A stretch of 64,000 bases of DNA from Providencia heimbachae ATCC 35613 (GTDB lineage: Bacteria; Pseudomonadota; Gammaproteobacteria; Enterobacterales; Enterobacteriaceae), in NCBI RefSeq assembly GCF_001655055.1, contig NZ_LXEW01000040.1, forward strand, positions 122,483-186,482, read 5' to 3'. The notes below the pieces were generated by a model. It was given only the letters and a program-made list of their open reading frames with translations. It did no database searches and was not told the origin of the DNA. A program made the position numbers and the translations under genes. Position 1 is the first letter of the stretch. Every line of letters starts with the position of its first letter. This document shows positions 20,555 through 28,956 of this stretch, piece after piece.

Positions 20555-20925
20555 TAAATTAAAACCATTTTTTTAGTGCAGGATAGCGATGTAGGATAGA
20601 TGACATGCATTGTTCTGGCATCTCCATTAAACCTGATAGTTACTTTTCCATTATCATTATCATTATCAGTGAGTTGGCAAGGAAAAAACTCCCCACTACT
20701 CCAAGTCTGGCCTTGCTTAGTGGTTATTTTTGCTTTCCAATCACTCTTATCTGTGGAGTTAAAGGTGAATGAGTGGGCGTCTTTTATGGTTTTTTTATCT
20801 GCTACGTTATAGAGAATAAAAACCGTATCGATTGTGGTAGAGCCTCGGTGATAATGAATTTCAACTTTTCTTAAATCTTCATTCCAAAAATTTTCAATAG
20901 ATATTGACCCAGATATTGGTGACAT
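20554..20925 (-). CDS. Unrecognised 123-residue protein
   Basis: I do not recognise this protein. It is 123 residues, with no signal peptide or membrane helix, and has the alternating polar/hydrophobic pattern of a beta-sandwich (GSISIENFWNEDLRKVEIHY, then a KVTIRFNGD strand and a Ser/Cys-containing end PTSLSCTKKM). An acidic DNDNDN stretch near residue 90 is encoded by a triplicated hexamer. AAGAGGA before the ATG is a good ribosome binding site, which supports a real gene. It stands alone between nqrM (convergent) and the GDPD-like gene 236 bp upstream. Small lectin-like or stress beta-sandwich proteins are possible, without evidence. Confidence 0.6.
   Translation of the reverse strand: MSPISGSISIENFWNEDLRKVEIHYHRGSTTIDTVFILYNVADKKTIKDAHSFTFNSTDKSDWKAKITTKQGQTWSSGEFFPCQLTDNDNDNGKVTIRFNGDARTMHVIYPTSLSCTKKMVLI
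20649..20667. repeat. Triplicated CATTAT hexamer inside the 123-residue gene
   Basis: CATTATCATTATCATTATC on the plus strand, read GATAATGATAATGATAATG on the minus strand, encodes Asp-Asn repeats. The hexamers match Fur-box units, though the position is inside a coding region. Confidence 0.7.
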
Positions 20926-21161
20926 GAATTAAATCCTCTTATTTTAAATTTAAATAATCATGGCATTAGGTCTTAGGTGTGTAATTAATATTGATTGTTA
21001 TTTATTAATGAAAAAAGGCTTGATGAGGTAAGATAAATATAAAAAATAACGAAGAATTTTATAGGGTAGAATATTTTTAATAAAAGATATGACTTAAATT
21101 ATTTAGAATTAACTTTGATATATCATGTTATTTTTAAATTTAGTTTAAGCCATATAATTAA

Positions 21162-22085
21162 TTATTTTTTAAAGGCTTTTGGGGAGTCAACCATGACGGC
21201 ATCAGCACCAATTTCTGTTGCTAATTGGTAATCGCTCGCGTTATTTACACCAAATAAAATAATATAGGCGTTACCATTTTTCTTAAAGCAGTCGATAGCT
21301 TCTTTATCCCATGACAATGTAGCCGGAGAACGCGCCTCTCCTAGGGTATATTTTTCAACGACTTCAACTTTTCGATGTAGTTCAAACCCATACCAGCGAT
21401 CTGCTGGTGTTTTTGCGGAATTTGATTGAGTCTCAGTTGGCAAAGAACATTGGTGATCCATAACACTATTAGCCAAGATAGTGCGAGTTTCATCGCGACT
21501 TTCAAAGGTGTGGATCTTTTCTGAGAGCTTATTTAATGCTTTGATAAAATCGTTATTGGTAGAATAGAAGCGAACTTTATCTGTGGTGTTAGTTTTATCT
21601 AATAAAGCAAGAATTGCCATAGCTTGTGTTTGAGGGTTCGCATCGGGCGATTTTAAATCAATGTAAAATGTGGTTGTTGGATATTTATTGAGAATGGCTT
21701 CTAGTGTTGTGATGGTTGTATCTTCAGCGGGTAGCTGTAGATTATTTTTTTGATTAAATTTATAAGCAGCATTGATTTGGTTAAGTTGCTGCGCCGAATA
21801 ATTTGAGATAGCGCCTTTTTTATTGGTTAGTGCGTCTAGATCGCTTGGGCGATATAGAACTAACTGATCGTCTTTACTCAATTGAACCGTTAACCATATT
21901 GCATCTGCTTTATTCTTATTTGCTAAATCAATCGCATAAATTGTATTTTCTGGCGCATCTGCGGTTCCGGCTCGGTGGGCAACGATTTGCGGTGATAGCG
22001 CGAGTGCACTGTGGCTTGCAAGTAGAAGTAGGCTAGCGGTGATCCCTTGTTTTATTCGTGGAGTCATTGAATTCATCATTTCCAT
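21162..22085 (-). CDS. Secreted GDPD-fold protein with altered active site
   Basis: Glycerophosphodiester phosphodiesterase-family fold, 307 residues, with a signal peptide ending near SALA (residue 29). The family start IVAHRAG and APENT are present (His37, Arg38, Glu46). The metal pair normally written E-x-D reads W-L-T at residues 64-66 (AIWLTVQLSKDD), the second catalytic His region reads LYRPSD near 78, and the later Glu of the I-E-x-K motif is Asp (YIDLK, residue 143). Loss of these residues argues against ordinary GDPD chemistry. The first ATG sits too close to AGGA; Met3 or Met4 may be the real start. It lies 38 bp after the ECF sigma gene, so may be co-transcribed. Confidence 0.78.
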   Translation of the reverse strand: MEMMNSMTPRIKQGITASLLLLASHSALALSPQIVAHRAGTADAPENTIYAIDLANKNKADAIWLTVQLSKDDQLVLYRPSDLDALTNKKGAISNYSAQQLNQINAAYKFNQKNNLQLPAEDTTITTLEAILNKYPTTTFYIDLKSPDANPQTQAMAILALLDKTNTTDKVRFYSTNNDFIKALNKLSEKIHTFESRDETRTILANSVMDHQCSLPTETQSNSAKTPADRWYGFELHRKVEVVEKYTLGEARSPATLSWDKEAIDCFKKNGNAYIILFGVNNASDYQLATEIGADAVMVDSPKAFKK

Positions 22086-22123
22086 TTCCTAAAATTATTA
22101 ATATATCAATATATTACATGAAA

Positions 22124-22636
22124 TTACTGGAGCCCTTTTTGTAATACTTTTCGTGCTCTTTGTAAGTAGCTTTTAATAGAATTAGGACTAACTTTTAATT
22201 GTAATGCGATTTGCTTATAGGTCATTCCATCAAGTTGAGCCAATAAAAAAGCGCTCTCCACATGCTTAGGGAGTGTGGCGAGTTTTTCTGATGCCAATCG
22301 CAATTGTTCTTCAATAACTAATTGATTTTCCAAGTGCCACTCTTGCTCTGGCTCTATCAATTGATGTTGGTAGTGCATCTCTATTTCTTTACGTCGATAA
22401 AAATTAGCAATATTACGTAGGGCAACGGTATACATAAAAGCTTGTGGAAAGAGCAGAGTTTGACTGCGATATGTTTCAATCGTATGAATAAAAACATCAT
22501 GCATAATTTCTTGTGCGATATCACTGTTAGGTGTTCGAGCAAGAATATATCGATATAAGCGAGGGGCATATTGATGAAAAAGCTGGTTTTCTTCAGCTGT
22601 AGATAGTTTGTTAGGTCGAATGTTATATTTTGCCAT
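22124..22636 (-). CDS. ECF-family RNA polymerase sigma factor
   Basis: Extracytoplasmic-function sigma-70 factor, 170 residues, of the iron-type (FecI-like) group. Region 2 spans about residues 20-80 (QYAPRLYRYILARTPNSDIA and EIMHDVFIHTIE) and region 4 about 115-170 (LPKHVESAFLLAQLDGMTYK, then QIALQLKVSPNSIKSYLQRA). The ATG at 22634-22636 is chosen; a TTG 15 nt upstream is in frame. No good ribosome binding site is visible, and a Fur-like box overlaps the leader. No FecR-type anti-sigma gene is present. It is downstream of a TonB-dependent receptor on the same strand and upstream of the GDPD-like gene. Confidence 0.88.
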   Translation of the reverse strand: MAKYNIRPNKLSTAEENQLFHQYAPRLYRYILARTPNSDIAQEIMHDVFIHTIETYRSQTLLFPQAFMYTVALRNIANFYRRKEIEMHYQHQLIEPEQEWHLENQLVIEEQLRLASEKLATLPKHVESAFLLAQLDGMTYKQIALQLKVSPNSIKSYLQRARKVLQKGLQ

Positions 22637-22639
22637 AAA

Positions 22640-22671
22640 TAAAAATGGCAATTATTATCATTTGCATTATC
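22640..22671 (-). promoter_or_regulatory. Fur-like box upstream of the ECF sigma gene
   Basis: On the minus strand the region reads GATAATGCAAATGATAATAA followed by TTGCCATT, matching several GATAAT-type hexamers of the Fur consensus. It lies immediately before the sigma gene start codon and so could give the sigma gene its own iron-controlled promoter. Confidence 0.7.
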
Positions 22672-22682
22672 AATGTCAATGC

Positions 22683-22706
22683 TAGGCTCCTATTAATGGG
22701 AGCCTA
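22683..22706. terminator. Hairpin between the receptor and sigma genes
   Basis: TAGGCTCC, 8-base loop, GGAGCCTA. There is no T tract on the minus strand, so it may be a weak terminator or processing hairpin separating the receptor from the sigma gene. Confidence 0.5.
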
Positions 22707-22719
22707 TGGCGGAAATTAA

Positions 22720-25032
22720 TTAAAAGTATTTTGTGATATTAAGTCGAATATCGCGTCCTACACCAGAAACAGATTCCCCAAGGTAAGGGTAGTAATCTTT
22801 TTCAAATAAGTTAGTGACGGTGACTCTTGCTGTGGTATCGGGTAAGAATTCAGGTTCCCATTGAGCAAATGCACCATAAAGAGCATAACCTTTGGATTTT
22901 GGATAACCCCAAGAATTAGCCTTTGGATCTCTATCCTCCGGAGCCCGCACTTGGTGGCCCACAAAGTCTCCCGTTATCCCAAAATTAGCATTCCATTGTG
23001 GGAGTTTGTAGCCAAGCATGACGTGTAAGGTATCTGGAGGGATCTCGCCAATCCAGGTTTTTTGTTCAAACCAAGGATCACGTGGTGAAGCATCACGTTC
23101 CCCTTTGATGGTGGAATAAGCCACTTTACCAAATGTATTCGGGCTATCATAAAATAGTTCAATTTCTAAGCCTTCAATAGTATAGCCGGGTAAATTCCGA
23201 TAGTTAGATAAGGGTCTGTCACATTCACCGGTTCCATACTTTTGTGCTTCACAATATTCGCCTCGGCGACGAAAAATTTCATCCTTTCCTTTATTTCGAA
23301 AAAGGGTGGTTCGAATTTGTAGCTGGTCATCGGCTTGGATGACCTGATCAAAATCGAAAATAGCGCCTAGCCGAATGCCATCCATCCGCTCTTTACCGAG
23401 GTTACGACTACTTCCGGTGAGTGAGCTCCGCGCAAATTGCACCTCATATTGCTCATCGATAACAGGGGCTCGCCATGTACGGCTAATATCACCAAATAAT
23501 GTTAGGTTAGGCGTGGTTTTCCATAAAATACCGAGGTGTGGCGAAAAACCATCATAGCTCACAGGGCGATAATCATGAGCAATGAGTGGATCTTTTTCCA
23601 TGTAAGTTTGCGCTAAATTGCCTTTTCCTTTGTTTTTGACGTAGTCATAACGTACGCCCGGTGTAATGGTTAAAGTACGCCAAGTAATTGCATCTTGGAT
23701 ATAGGCACTGGTGGTTTCTTGAACACCGGCAGGCATAAATTGAGGTTGATAGTACCCATAGTTATAATTAGGATTACTAATTTTGCCTTTATCGAACATC
23801 AAAATACCGCGATCATTTTTATGCCAACGAGCACCAATAGTAAGCTGGTGTTCTAATCTACCGGTATCAAAAATACTTTCATTATGAACATCAAATAATT
23901 GGTCGGTATAATCCACCCAACTTTCATTACCAAGGCTTGAAGACATAAAAGTAGAGGCATGCTTAGGACGAGTATCGTGCTGCTTAGTTTTGGATAAGGC
24001 ATAAGTCGTGGTTAAGTTAACCCAGTCATTATTTTCAGGAACATAATTCCATTTTATACTGTAGTTTTGGTCGAGTTGATCGCGCTGAACCAGTTTACGT
24101 TTCATGGCACCATCAAAGCCATATTTGTCGATTTCGCTTTGAGTAGGATTTGGCAGCTCATCACGCTTGGCTGCCCACGGCACAAGGTTGTCCGATTCGG
24201 ATCGCATAGCGGAAAGGCTTAAGGTGTGTTGATCGTTTAAATAGATATTTGTTTTGATCAGATAAGACATTTGATCGGAATCTGAGTAACCAAAGCGTGT
24301 CCCATCGGGCCGACGTAAATCATCGCCTTTTCTTTTACTGACATACAATAAACCATCAGCAACACCATTGAGTGTTTTTCCATAAAGTGCTGAGCTGTAT
24401 ATATTTTGTCGGTCATTAGTGTGATAACTGTATTTGAACATGGCCCCAAAGTTTTGATCCTTACGCAGGAGGTCATTAGGATCTTTTGTGGTGATCTTAA
24501 TTGTTCCCCCAAACCCACCATTACCGTCCATGATATTGTGAGGGCCTTTATCTACATCAATACGTTTAATTAACTCCGGTTCAATAAATATCGATCCTTG
24601 GCGGTATTTTTCAAAACCTTTTGGTGCATCATCAAGGGTTACTTTGACATCTTCGACATCCCCCATCCCCCAAATATTGAGTGTTTGCCCGCCAGGGCGA
24701 GGTGAGCCAGAGGAGGAGACTCCGGGAAGTTGATCAACCAGTTCAGCGAGGTTATTTGCTTGTGTGCGCTCAATATCTTTAAGTTTGAGCACTGAGCTAC
24801 CTGCGCCAACGCTCGAATTCAAGTTACCCACCACGGATAGCGCTGGGAATAAAACAACATCATCTTGTTTTTTCGCTTGTTTCGTTGATGTTGAATCTGT
24901 TTGAGCCAATGCGCTAGTCGCTGTTGCTGACGCAACAAGGAGACTAATCAAAGAAAGCCGATTTAACCCTGATAATAAAGTGCAGGAAGATTGACTACCT
25001 GCTTGCAACAATAAAGTACAATTTTTATTCAT
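22720..25032 (-). CDS. TonB-dependent outer membrane receptor
   Basis: TonB-dependent receptor, 770 residues from the ATG at 25030-25032, which has GGAAAT upstream; a TTG 12 nt earlier is less likely. A signal peptide ends near ALA (about residue 43 of the ATG form). The plug follows (NNLAELVDQLPGVSSSG, GSIFIEPELIKRIDVDKGPH, then GGFGGTIKITTKD), then a 22-strand barrel ending LNITKYF. The W-RAP box (TWRAPVIDEQYEV) and the end motif YYPYLGESVSGVGRDI recall heme/hemoglobin receptors, but the ligand cannot be fixed. There is no N-terminal signalling (STN) domain: the plug begins about 30 residues after the signal peptide. A Fur-like box lies upstream. Confidence 0.92.
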   Translation of the reverse strand: MNKNCTLLLQAGSQSSCTLLSGLNRLSLISLLVASATATSALAQTDSTSTKQAKKQDDVVLFPALSVVGNLNSSVGAGSSVLKLKDIERTQANNLAELVDQLPGVSSSGSPRPGGQTLNIWGMGDVEDVKVTLDDAPKGFEKYRQGSIFIEPELIKRIDVDKGPHNIMDGNGGFGGTIKITTKDPNDLLRKDQNFGAMFKYSYHTNDRQNIYSSALYGKTLNGVADGLLYVSKRKGDDLRRPDGTRFGYSDSDQMSYLIKTNIYLNDQHTLSLSAMRSESDNLVPWAAKRDELPNPTQSEIDKYGFDGAMKRKLVQRDQLDQNYSIKWNYVPENNDWVNLTTTYALSKTKQHDTRPKHASTFMSSSLGNESWVDYTDQLFDVHNESIFDTGRLEHQLTIGARWHKNDRGILMFDKGKISNPNYNYGYYQPQFMPAGVQETTSAYIQDAITWRTLTITPGVRYDYVKNKGKGNLAQTYMEKDPLIAHDYRPVSYDGFSPHLGILWKTTPNLTLFGDISRTWRAPVIDEQYEVQFARSSLTGSSRNLGKERMDGIRLGAIFDFDQVIQADDQLQIRTTLFRNKGKDEIFRRRGEYCEAQKYGTGECDRPLSNYRNLPGYTIEGLEIELFYDSPNTFGKVAYSTIKGERDASPRDPWFEQKTWIGEIPPDTLHVMLGYKLPQWNANFGITGDFVGHQVRAPEDRDPKANSWGYPKSKGYALYGAFAQWEPEFLPDTTARVTVTNLFEKDYYPYLGESVSGVGRDIRLNITKYF

Positions 25033-25100
25033 TCTTATTTCCAATAATTAGCCAATATCATAAACACGTTTAATGAGTCGTTTTAGTGGTACAAACGGGT

Positions 25101-25122
25101 AATGAAAATGATAATTATTTCT
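25101..25122. promoter_or_regulatory. Fur-like box upstream of the TonB receptor
   Basis: AATGAAAATGATAATTATTT on the plus strand, read AAATAATTATCATTTTCATT on the minus strand, matches most positions of the 19 bp Fur consensus. It is 70 bp upstream of the receptor start. Confidence 0.78.
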
Positions 25123-25165
25123 GAATAGAATGTTATATGTCGAATAATTGAATCCATTATTATTA

Positions 25166-25185
25166 TACTGTATATTTAATCAGTG
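25166..25185. promoter_or_regulatory. LexA box upstream of dinB
   Basis: TACTGTATATTTAATCAGTG has the CTG-N10-CAG core and AT-rich centre of the SOS box. It sits about 22 bp before the dinB start codon. Confidence 0.85.
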
Positions 25186-25206
25186 TTTTTCCGGTGTGAG
25201 TTTATT

Positions 25207-26268
25207 ATGCGCAAAATTATTCATATTGATATGGATTGCTTTTATGCCGCGATAGAGATGCGTGATGACCCTAGCCTACGTAATGTACCCATTGCTGTTG
25301 GGGGAAGCGCTGATCGCCGTGGTGTTATCAGCACAGCGAATTATGAAGCTCGTCGGTATGGGGTACATAGTGCAATGTCTACCGCGGTTGCTTTACGACT
25401 TTGCCCTCATCTTAAAGTTGTTCCCGGAAGAATGGCGTTATATAAAGAAACATCGGTACATATCCGTAAAATATTTGCTCGCTATACTGATCTTATTGAG
25501 CCGCTTTCTCTTGATGAAGCATACTTAGATGTCACCGATTGCCAGCAGTTGCATGGTTCAGCAACATTAATTGCCCAAGAAATCCGTCAACAAATTTTTG
25601 ATGAATTACAGTTAACCGCTTCTGCGGGGATCGCCCCGATTAAGTTTTTAGCCAAAATTGCCTCAGATATGAATAAGCCGAATGGACAGTTTGTGATCAA
25701 GCCTCAAGAGATGGCGGCTTTTGTGTCGACATTATCATTACGAAAGATCCCCGGCGTCGGCAAGGTAACCGCACAAAAATTAGCGGATATGGGGTTACAT
25801 ACTTGTGCCGATGTACAAAAATATGATGCTGTTGCATTAATGAAGAGTATGGGGAAGTTTGGGCAAGCATTGTGGGAACGCTGCCATGCTATCGATGAGC
25901 GGCCTATCAATCCAGATAGATTACGTAAATCTGTGGGGGTAGAGCGCACGCTAGCGGAAGATATCCATCAATGGGAGGAATGCCTTCCATTGTTAGATAA
26001 GCTTTATGATGAGCTGCAGTTGCGCTTATCGAAGGTCAAGCCAGACTTACGTATCGCACGCCAAGGGGTGAAATTTAAATTTGGGGATTTCCAGCAAACC
26101 ACGCAAGAGCATGTTTATCCAATATTAGATAAGCAAGATTTAGTGCAGATGGCAAAACAGGTATGGGAAAATCGTCGTGAGGGGCGAGGAGTTCGATTAG
26201 TCGGACTGCACGTTACCTTACAGAGTCCTCAAATTGAGCGTCAATTATTATTATCCTTCATACTTTAA
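25207..26268 (+). CDS. dinB: DNA polymerase IV
   Basis: Y-family error-prone translesion polymerase, 353 residues, cytosolic, induced by DNA damage. The catalytic motifs [11 protein letters not shown] near residue 6 and SLDEAYLD near residue 101 are intact; thumb and little-finger domains follow and the tail resembles a beta-clamp-binding end. The ATG at 25207 gives the canonical [10 protein letters not shown] start; a GTG 24 nt upstream overlaps the LexA box. The stop codon lies at the start of an ERIC-like element. It is divergent from the receptor gene. Confidence 0.96.
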   Translation: MRKIIHIDMDCFYAAIEMRDDPSLRNVPIAVGGSADRRGVISTANYEARRYGVHSAMSTAVALRLCPHLKVVPGRMALYKETSVHIRKIFARYTDLIEPLSLDEAYLDVTDCQQLHGSATLIAQEIRQQIFDELQLTASAGIAPIKFLAKIASDMNKPNGQFVIKPQEMAAFVSTLSLRKIPGVGKVTAQKLADMGLHTCADVQKYDAVALMKSMGKFGQALWERCHAIDERPINPDRLRKSVGVERTLAEDIHQWEECLPLLDKLYDELQLRLSKVKPDLRIARQGVKFKFGDFQQTTQEHVYPILDKQDLVQMAKQVWENRREGRGVRLVGLHVTLQSPQIERQLLLSFIL

Positions 26269-26343
26269 GCGACAGCATTGTTGGCTGCACTCCACTACTC
26301 GGGTCACATACTGACGTATGTGACCCGCAAGGTACTTAGGTGG
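26264..26343. repeat. Shortened ERIC-like element after dinB
   Basis: The left half matches the ERIC element at 27854-27976 (GCATTGTTGGCTGC and ACTCGGGTCACATACT). It then forms a perfect 12 bp stem CGGGTCACATAC / GTATGTGACCCG with loop TGAC at 26300-26327, and ends early. It begins on the dinB stop codon and may also act as its terminator. Confidence 0.68.
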
Positions 26344-26361
26344 AACCGAATTAAAACTTAA

Positions 26362-27822
26362 TTAGTTTTTAACCGGGATATTTTTTAGGATAGCCGTTAA
26401 CAGCTTCCAGTATTGTCCAACACTTTCCACATGCACGCGTTCATCAGGTGAGTGAGCACCACGAATGGTTGGGCCGATAGAAACCATATCCATTTCAGGA
26501 TAAGGTTTTTTGAATAGACCACACTCAAGGCCTGCATGGATCACCATAATATTAGGTGTTTTGCCAAACAGTTGTTGGTAAGTTTCGCTGACGATATGCA
26601 TGACGGGGGAATCAGCATCTGGCTGCCAGCCGGGGTAGCTGCCTTCTGCACGATATTTTGCTTGGGCTAATTTGCTGATAGACGTTAGCATGTTAACAAC
26701 ATAATTTTTGCCGCTATCGATTAATGAACGCACTAAGAAGATAACTTCTGCTTTATCTTCTGTCATCGTGACAACGCCTTCATTGAGTGAAGTTTCAACC
26801 ACACCTTTAGCCACATCACTCATGCGAATAACATCGTTTGGCGCTGCATTTAAGAAGAAAACAAAACGTTTTTGACAGTCGTCAGTGATAGCTTTTAGTT
26901 CCGTTTTTGTTTCTTCGAGGAGTAAGACTAAATTTGGCTCAGCGACTGCTAATTCATTCTGCAAAATACCTTCATAACGGGCTCTAAGCGCGGTTAATTC
27001 AGCAACTTTATCTGCAGGCACTGCAATAATCGCATGACCTTCACGTGGGATAGCGTTACGCAGTGTACCACCGGTTAATTCGAGTAATTTCAGGCTGAGA
27101 TCTTCAGCATGACCCGCCAGAAAACGCGCTAATAATTTGTTTGCGTTGCCTAAACCTAAATGAACATCCCCACCTGAGTGACCCCCTTTCAATCCTTTTA
27201 AGGTCAAGGTAAAGGTTTTATAACCTTGAGGTAGTGCTTCACGGGTTAAGTCAAAGGTTGCAGTGAAATCAACGCCACCTGCGCAACCCATATAGATTTC
27301 GCCTTCTTCCTCTGAGTCAGTGTTGATCAGAATGTCAGCTTGTAGCCAGTTTGCTTGTAAACCAAAAGCTCCGTCCATGCCGGTTTCTTCAGTCATGGTC
27401 AGTAAAACTTCAAGTGGGCCATGTTCAACGGTGTCATCTGCTAATACCGCCAGTGCAGAAGCCATACCAATGCCATTATCAGCGCCTAAAGTTGTTCCTT
27501 CTGCTGTGACCCATTCACCATTGATATAAGGGCGGATGGGATCTTTGGTAAAATCGTGCACCGTATCATTATTTTTTTGCGGAACCATATCCAAGTGCGC
27601 TTGTAAGACAACTGCTTTACGATTTTCATAGCCAGAAGTGGCTGGTTTACGGATCAAAATATTACCAATCTGATCGCGTTCAACGTGAAATCCTTTCCCT
27701 TTTGACCATTCAATAATGTGAGCCGCTAGTGCTTCTTCATGGTGAGATGGGTGAGGGATGGAGCAGATTTTGGCGAAAATGTCCCAAAGGGGTTGGGGGG
27801 ATAGGGTGGTTAGTTGTGACAC
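26362..27822 (-). CDS. pepD: Aminoacyl-histidine dipeptidase (peptidase D)
   Basis: Zinc dipeptidase of the M20 family that cleaves Xaa-His dipeptides such as carnosine; cytosolic. It has 486 residues. Metal-site motifs VLQAHLDMVPQ near residue 75, LGADNGIGMA near 115 and MTEETGMDGAFGL near 145 are intact. The GTG at 27820-27822 gives VSQLTTLSPQPLWDIF, matching the E. coli start, with AAGGAG 6 nt before it; an upstream TTG is part of that ribosome binding site. Gene order pepD-gpt is as in E. coli, with divergent transcription. Confidence 0.95.
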   Translation of the reverse strand: MSQLTTLSPQPLWDIFAKICSIPHPSHHEEALAAHIIEWSKGKGFHVERDQIGNILIRKPATSGYENRKAVVLQAHLDMVPQKNNDTVHDFTKDPIRPYINGEWVTAEGTTLGADNGIGMASALAVLADDTVEHGPLEVLLTMTEETGMDGAFGLQANWLQADILINTDSEEEGEIYMGCAGGVDFTATFDLTREALPQGYKTFTLTLKGLKGGHSGGDVHLGLGNANKLLARFLAGHAEDLSLKLLELTGGTLRNAIPREGHAIIAVPADKVAELTALRARYEGILQNELAVAEPNLVLLLEETKTELKAITDDCQKRFVFFLNAAPNDVIRMSDVAKGVVETSLNEGVVTMTEDKAEVIFLVRSLIDSGKNYVVNMLTSISKLAQAKYRAEGSYPGWQPDADSPVMHIVSETYQQLFGKTPNIMVIHAGLECGLFKKPYPEMDMVSIGPTIRGAHSPDERVHVESVGQYWKLLTAILKNIPVKN

Positions 27823-28286
27823 GTTTTTCTCCTTCAATCAGTTATCTTATGTTCCCCCGTCATATTTCAAGCCGTAGCGTTGTTGGTTGCGCTCAGCTAC
27901 TCGAGTCACATACTTATGTATGCTCCCCGAGATATCTTCACTTACCGCCTAGCCACAACTTGAACTATTTAGGGGGCTCGCTTAACGAAGAGCGCCTCTC
28001 TTTCTTCAATTTATAGCATAGCTGGCATAATTAAAGGCTACGAAATGACGAGGGTGTACCGCTTTTATTAGGTTGTACTTAAGTGTGAGTACTCAAGCCG
28101 TAAGCGGCTTTACGCATTGACTCAGAATAACACTTTATTTTGAACAATGGACAGCGCAAATGATATTAATTCGAGCCATTCGGTGCTTTTTACTGGTTTT
28201 TACCGCGCCGAATCACTATAATCTCGCGCAACCTTTTTTCCGCAAGACACATTTCTGTTTTACTCAAATGTCGGGACCCGAATTTT
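27823..28286. other. pepD-gpt intergenic region
   Basis: 464 bp between divergent genes. It holds the ERIC element, then about 300 bp with the gpt promoter region. A 77-codon open frame at 28160-28393 overlaps gpt in another frame and shows no protein-like features. Confidence 0.6.
27854..27976. repeat. ERIC element
   Basis: About 123 bp with terminal inverted repeats (CCCCCGTCATATTTCAAG and CTTGAACTATTTAGGGGG) and the core GTCACATACTTATGTATGCT. Its layout follows the enterobacterial repetitive intergenic consensus. It sits between the divergent pepD and gpt. Confidence 0.82.
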
Positions 28287-28751
28287 ATGAGCGAAAAATA
28301 TGTCGTAACGTGGGATATGTTGCAAATACATGCCCGAAAACTCGCACAACGTTTATTACCAGTAGACCAATGGACAGGTATTATCGCGGTTAGTCGCGGT
28401 GGTCTCGTTCCTGGAGCACTCCTTGCTCGTGAGCTTGGTATTCGTCACGTTGATACTGTCTGTATCTCTAGCTATGATCATGATAATCAACGCGAATTAA
28501 ATGTTATCAAACGCGCTGAAGGTGATGGCGAAGGCTTCATCATCATTGATGACTTAGTTGATACTGGCGGTACAGCGCAAGCTATCCGCGATATGTACCC
28601 GAAAGGCCACTTCGTCACGATTTTTGCAAAGCCAGCGGGTCGTCCACTAGTTGATGATTATGTCGTTGATATCCCACAAGATACTTGGATTGAACAACCA
28701 TGGGATATGGGGGTTGTATTTGTAAAACCACTGTGCGAACAAGATAACTAA
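28287..28751 (+). CDS. gpt: Xanthine-guanine phosphoribosyltransferase
   Basis: Purine-salvage enzyme that converts guanine, xanthine and hypoxanthine to their nucleotides with PRPP; peripheral to the inner membrane. Its 154 residues are close to E. coli Gpt (152). The PRPP loop [15 protein letters not shown] near residue 85 and the SRGG loop near residue 36 ([17 protein letters not shown]) are intact. It is followed by a strong terminator. Confidence 0.97.
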   Translation: MSEKYVVTWDMLQIHARKLAQRLLPVDQWTGIIAVSRGGLVPGALLARELGIRHVDTVCISSYDHDNQRELNVIKRAEGDGEGFIIIDDLVDTGGTAQAIRDMYPKGHFVTIFAKPAGRPLVDDYVVDIPQDTWIEQPWDMGVVFVKPLCEQDN

Positions 28752-28872
28752 AATTTATGTTTCGTCCTGATAACTCAAAGGTGAAAATATAGCGATAATA
28801 AAGAGTTAAAACACTTTTAAATCGTAATAAAAACATTAAAACCTAAGACATTTATCAAAAATACGATACGAT

Positions 28873-28912
28873 ATGAGGGGAGTGCAAAATGATGTGCTCC
28901 CCTCATTTTTTT
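28873..28912 (+). terminator. Terminator after gpt
   Basis: ATGAGGGGAG, 14-base loop, CTCCCCTCAT followed by a run of T: a classic intrinsic terminator between gpt and frsA. Confidence 0.88.
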
Positions 28913-28956
28913 CATAAGATCTATCATATTTAAAGTTGTACGAATAGGTGATCAGA

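Noticed and set aside
28160..28393. 77-codon frame overlapping the gpt start
   Set aside because: Different frame over the conserved gpt gene, no family resemblance.
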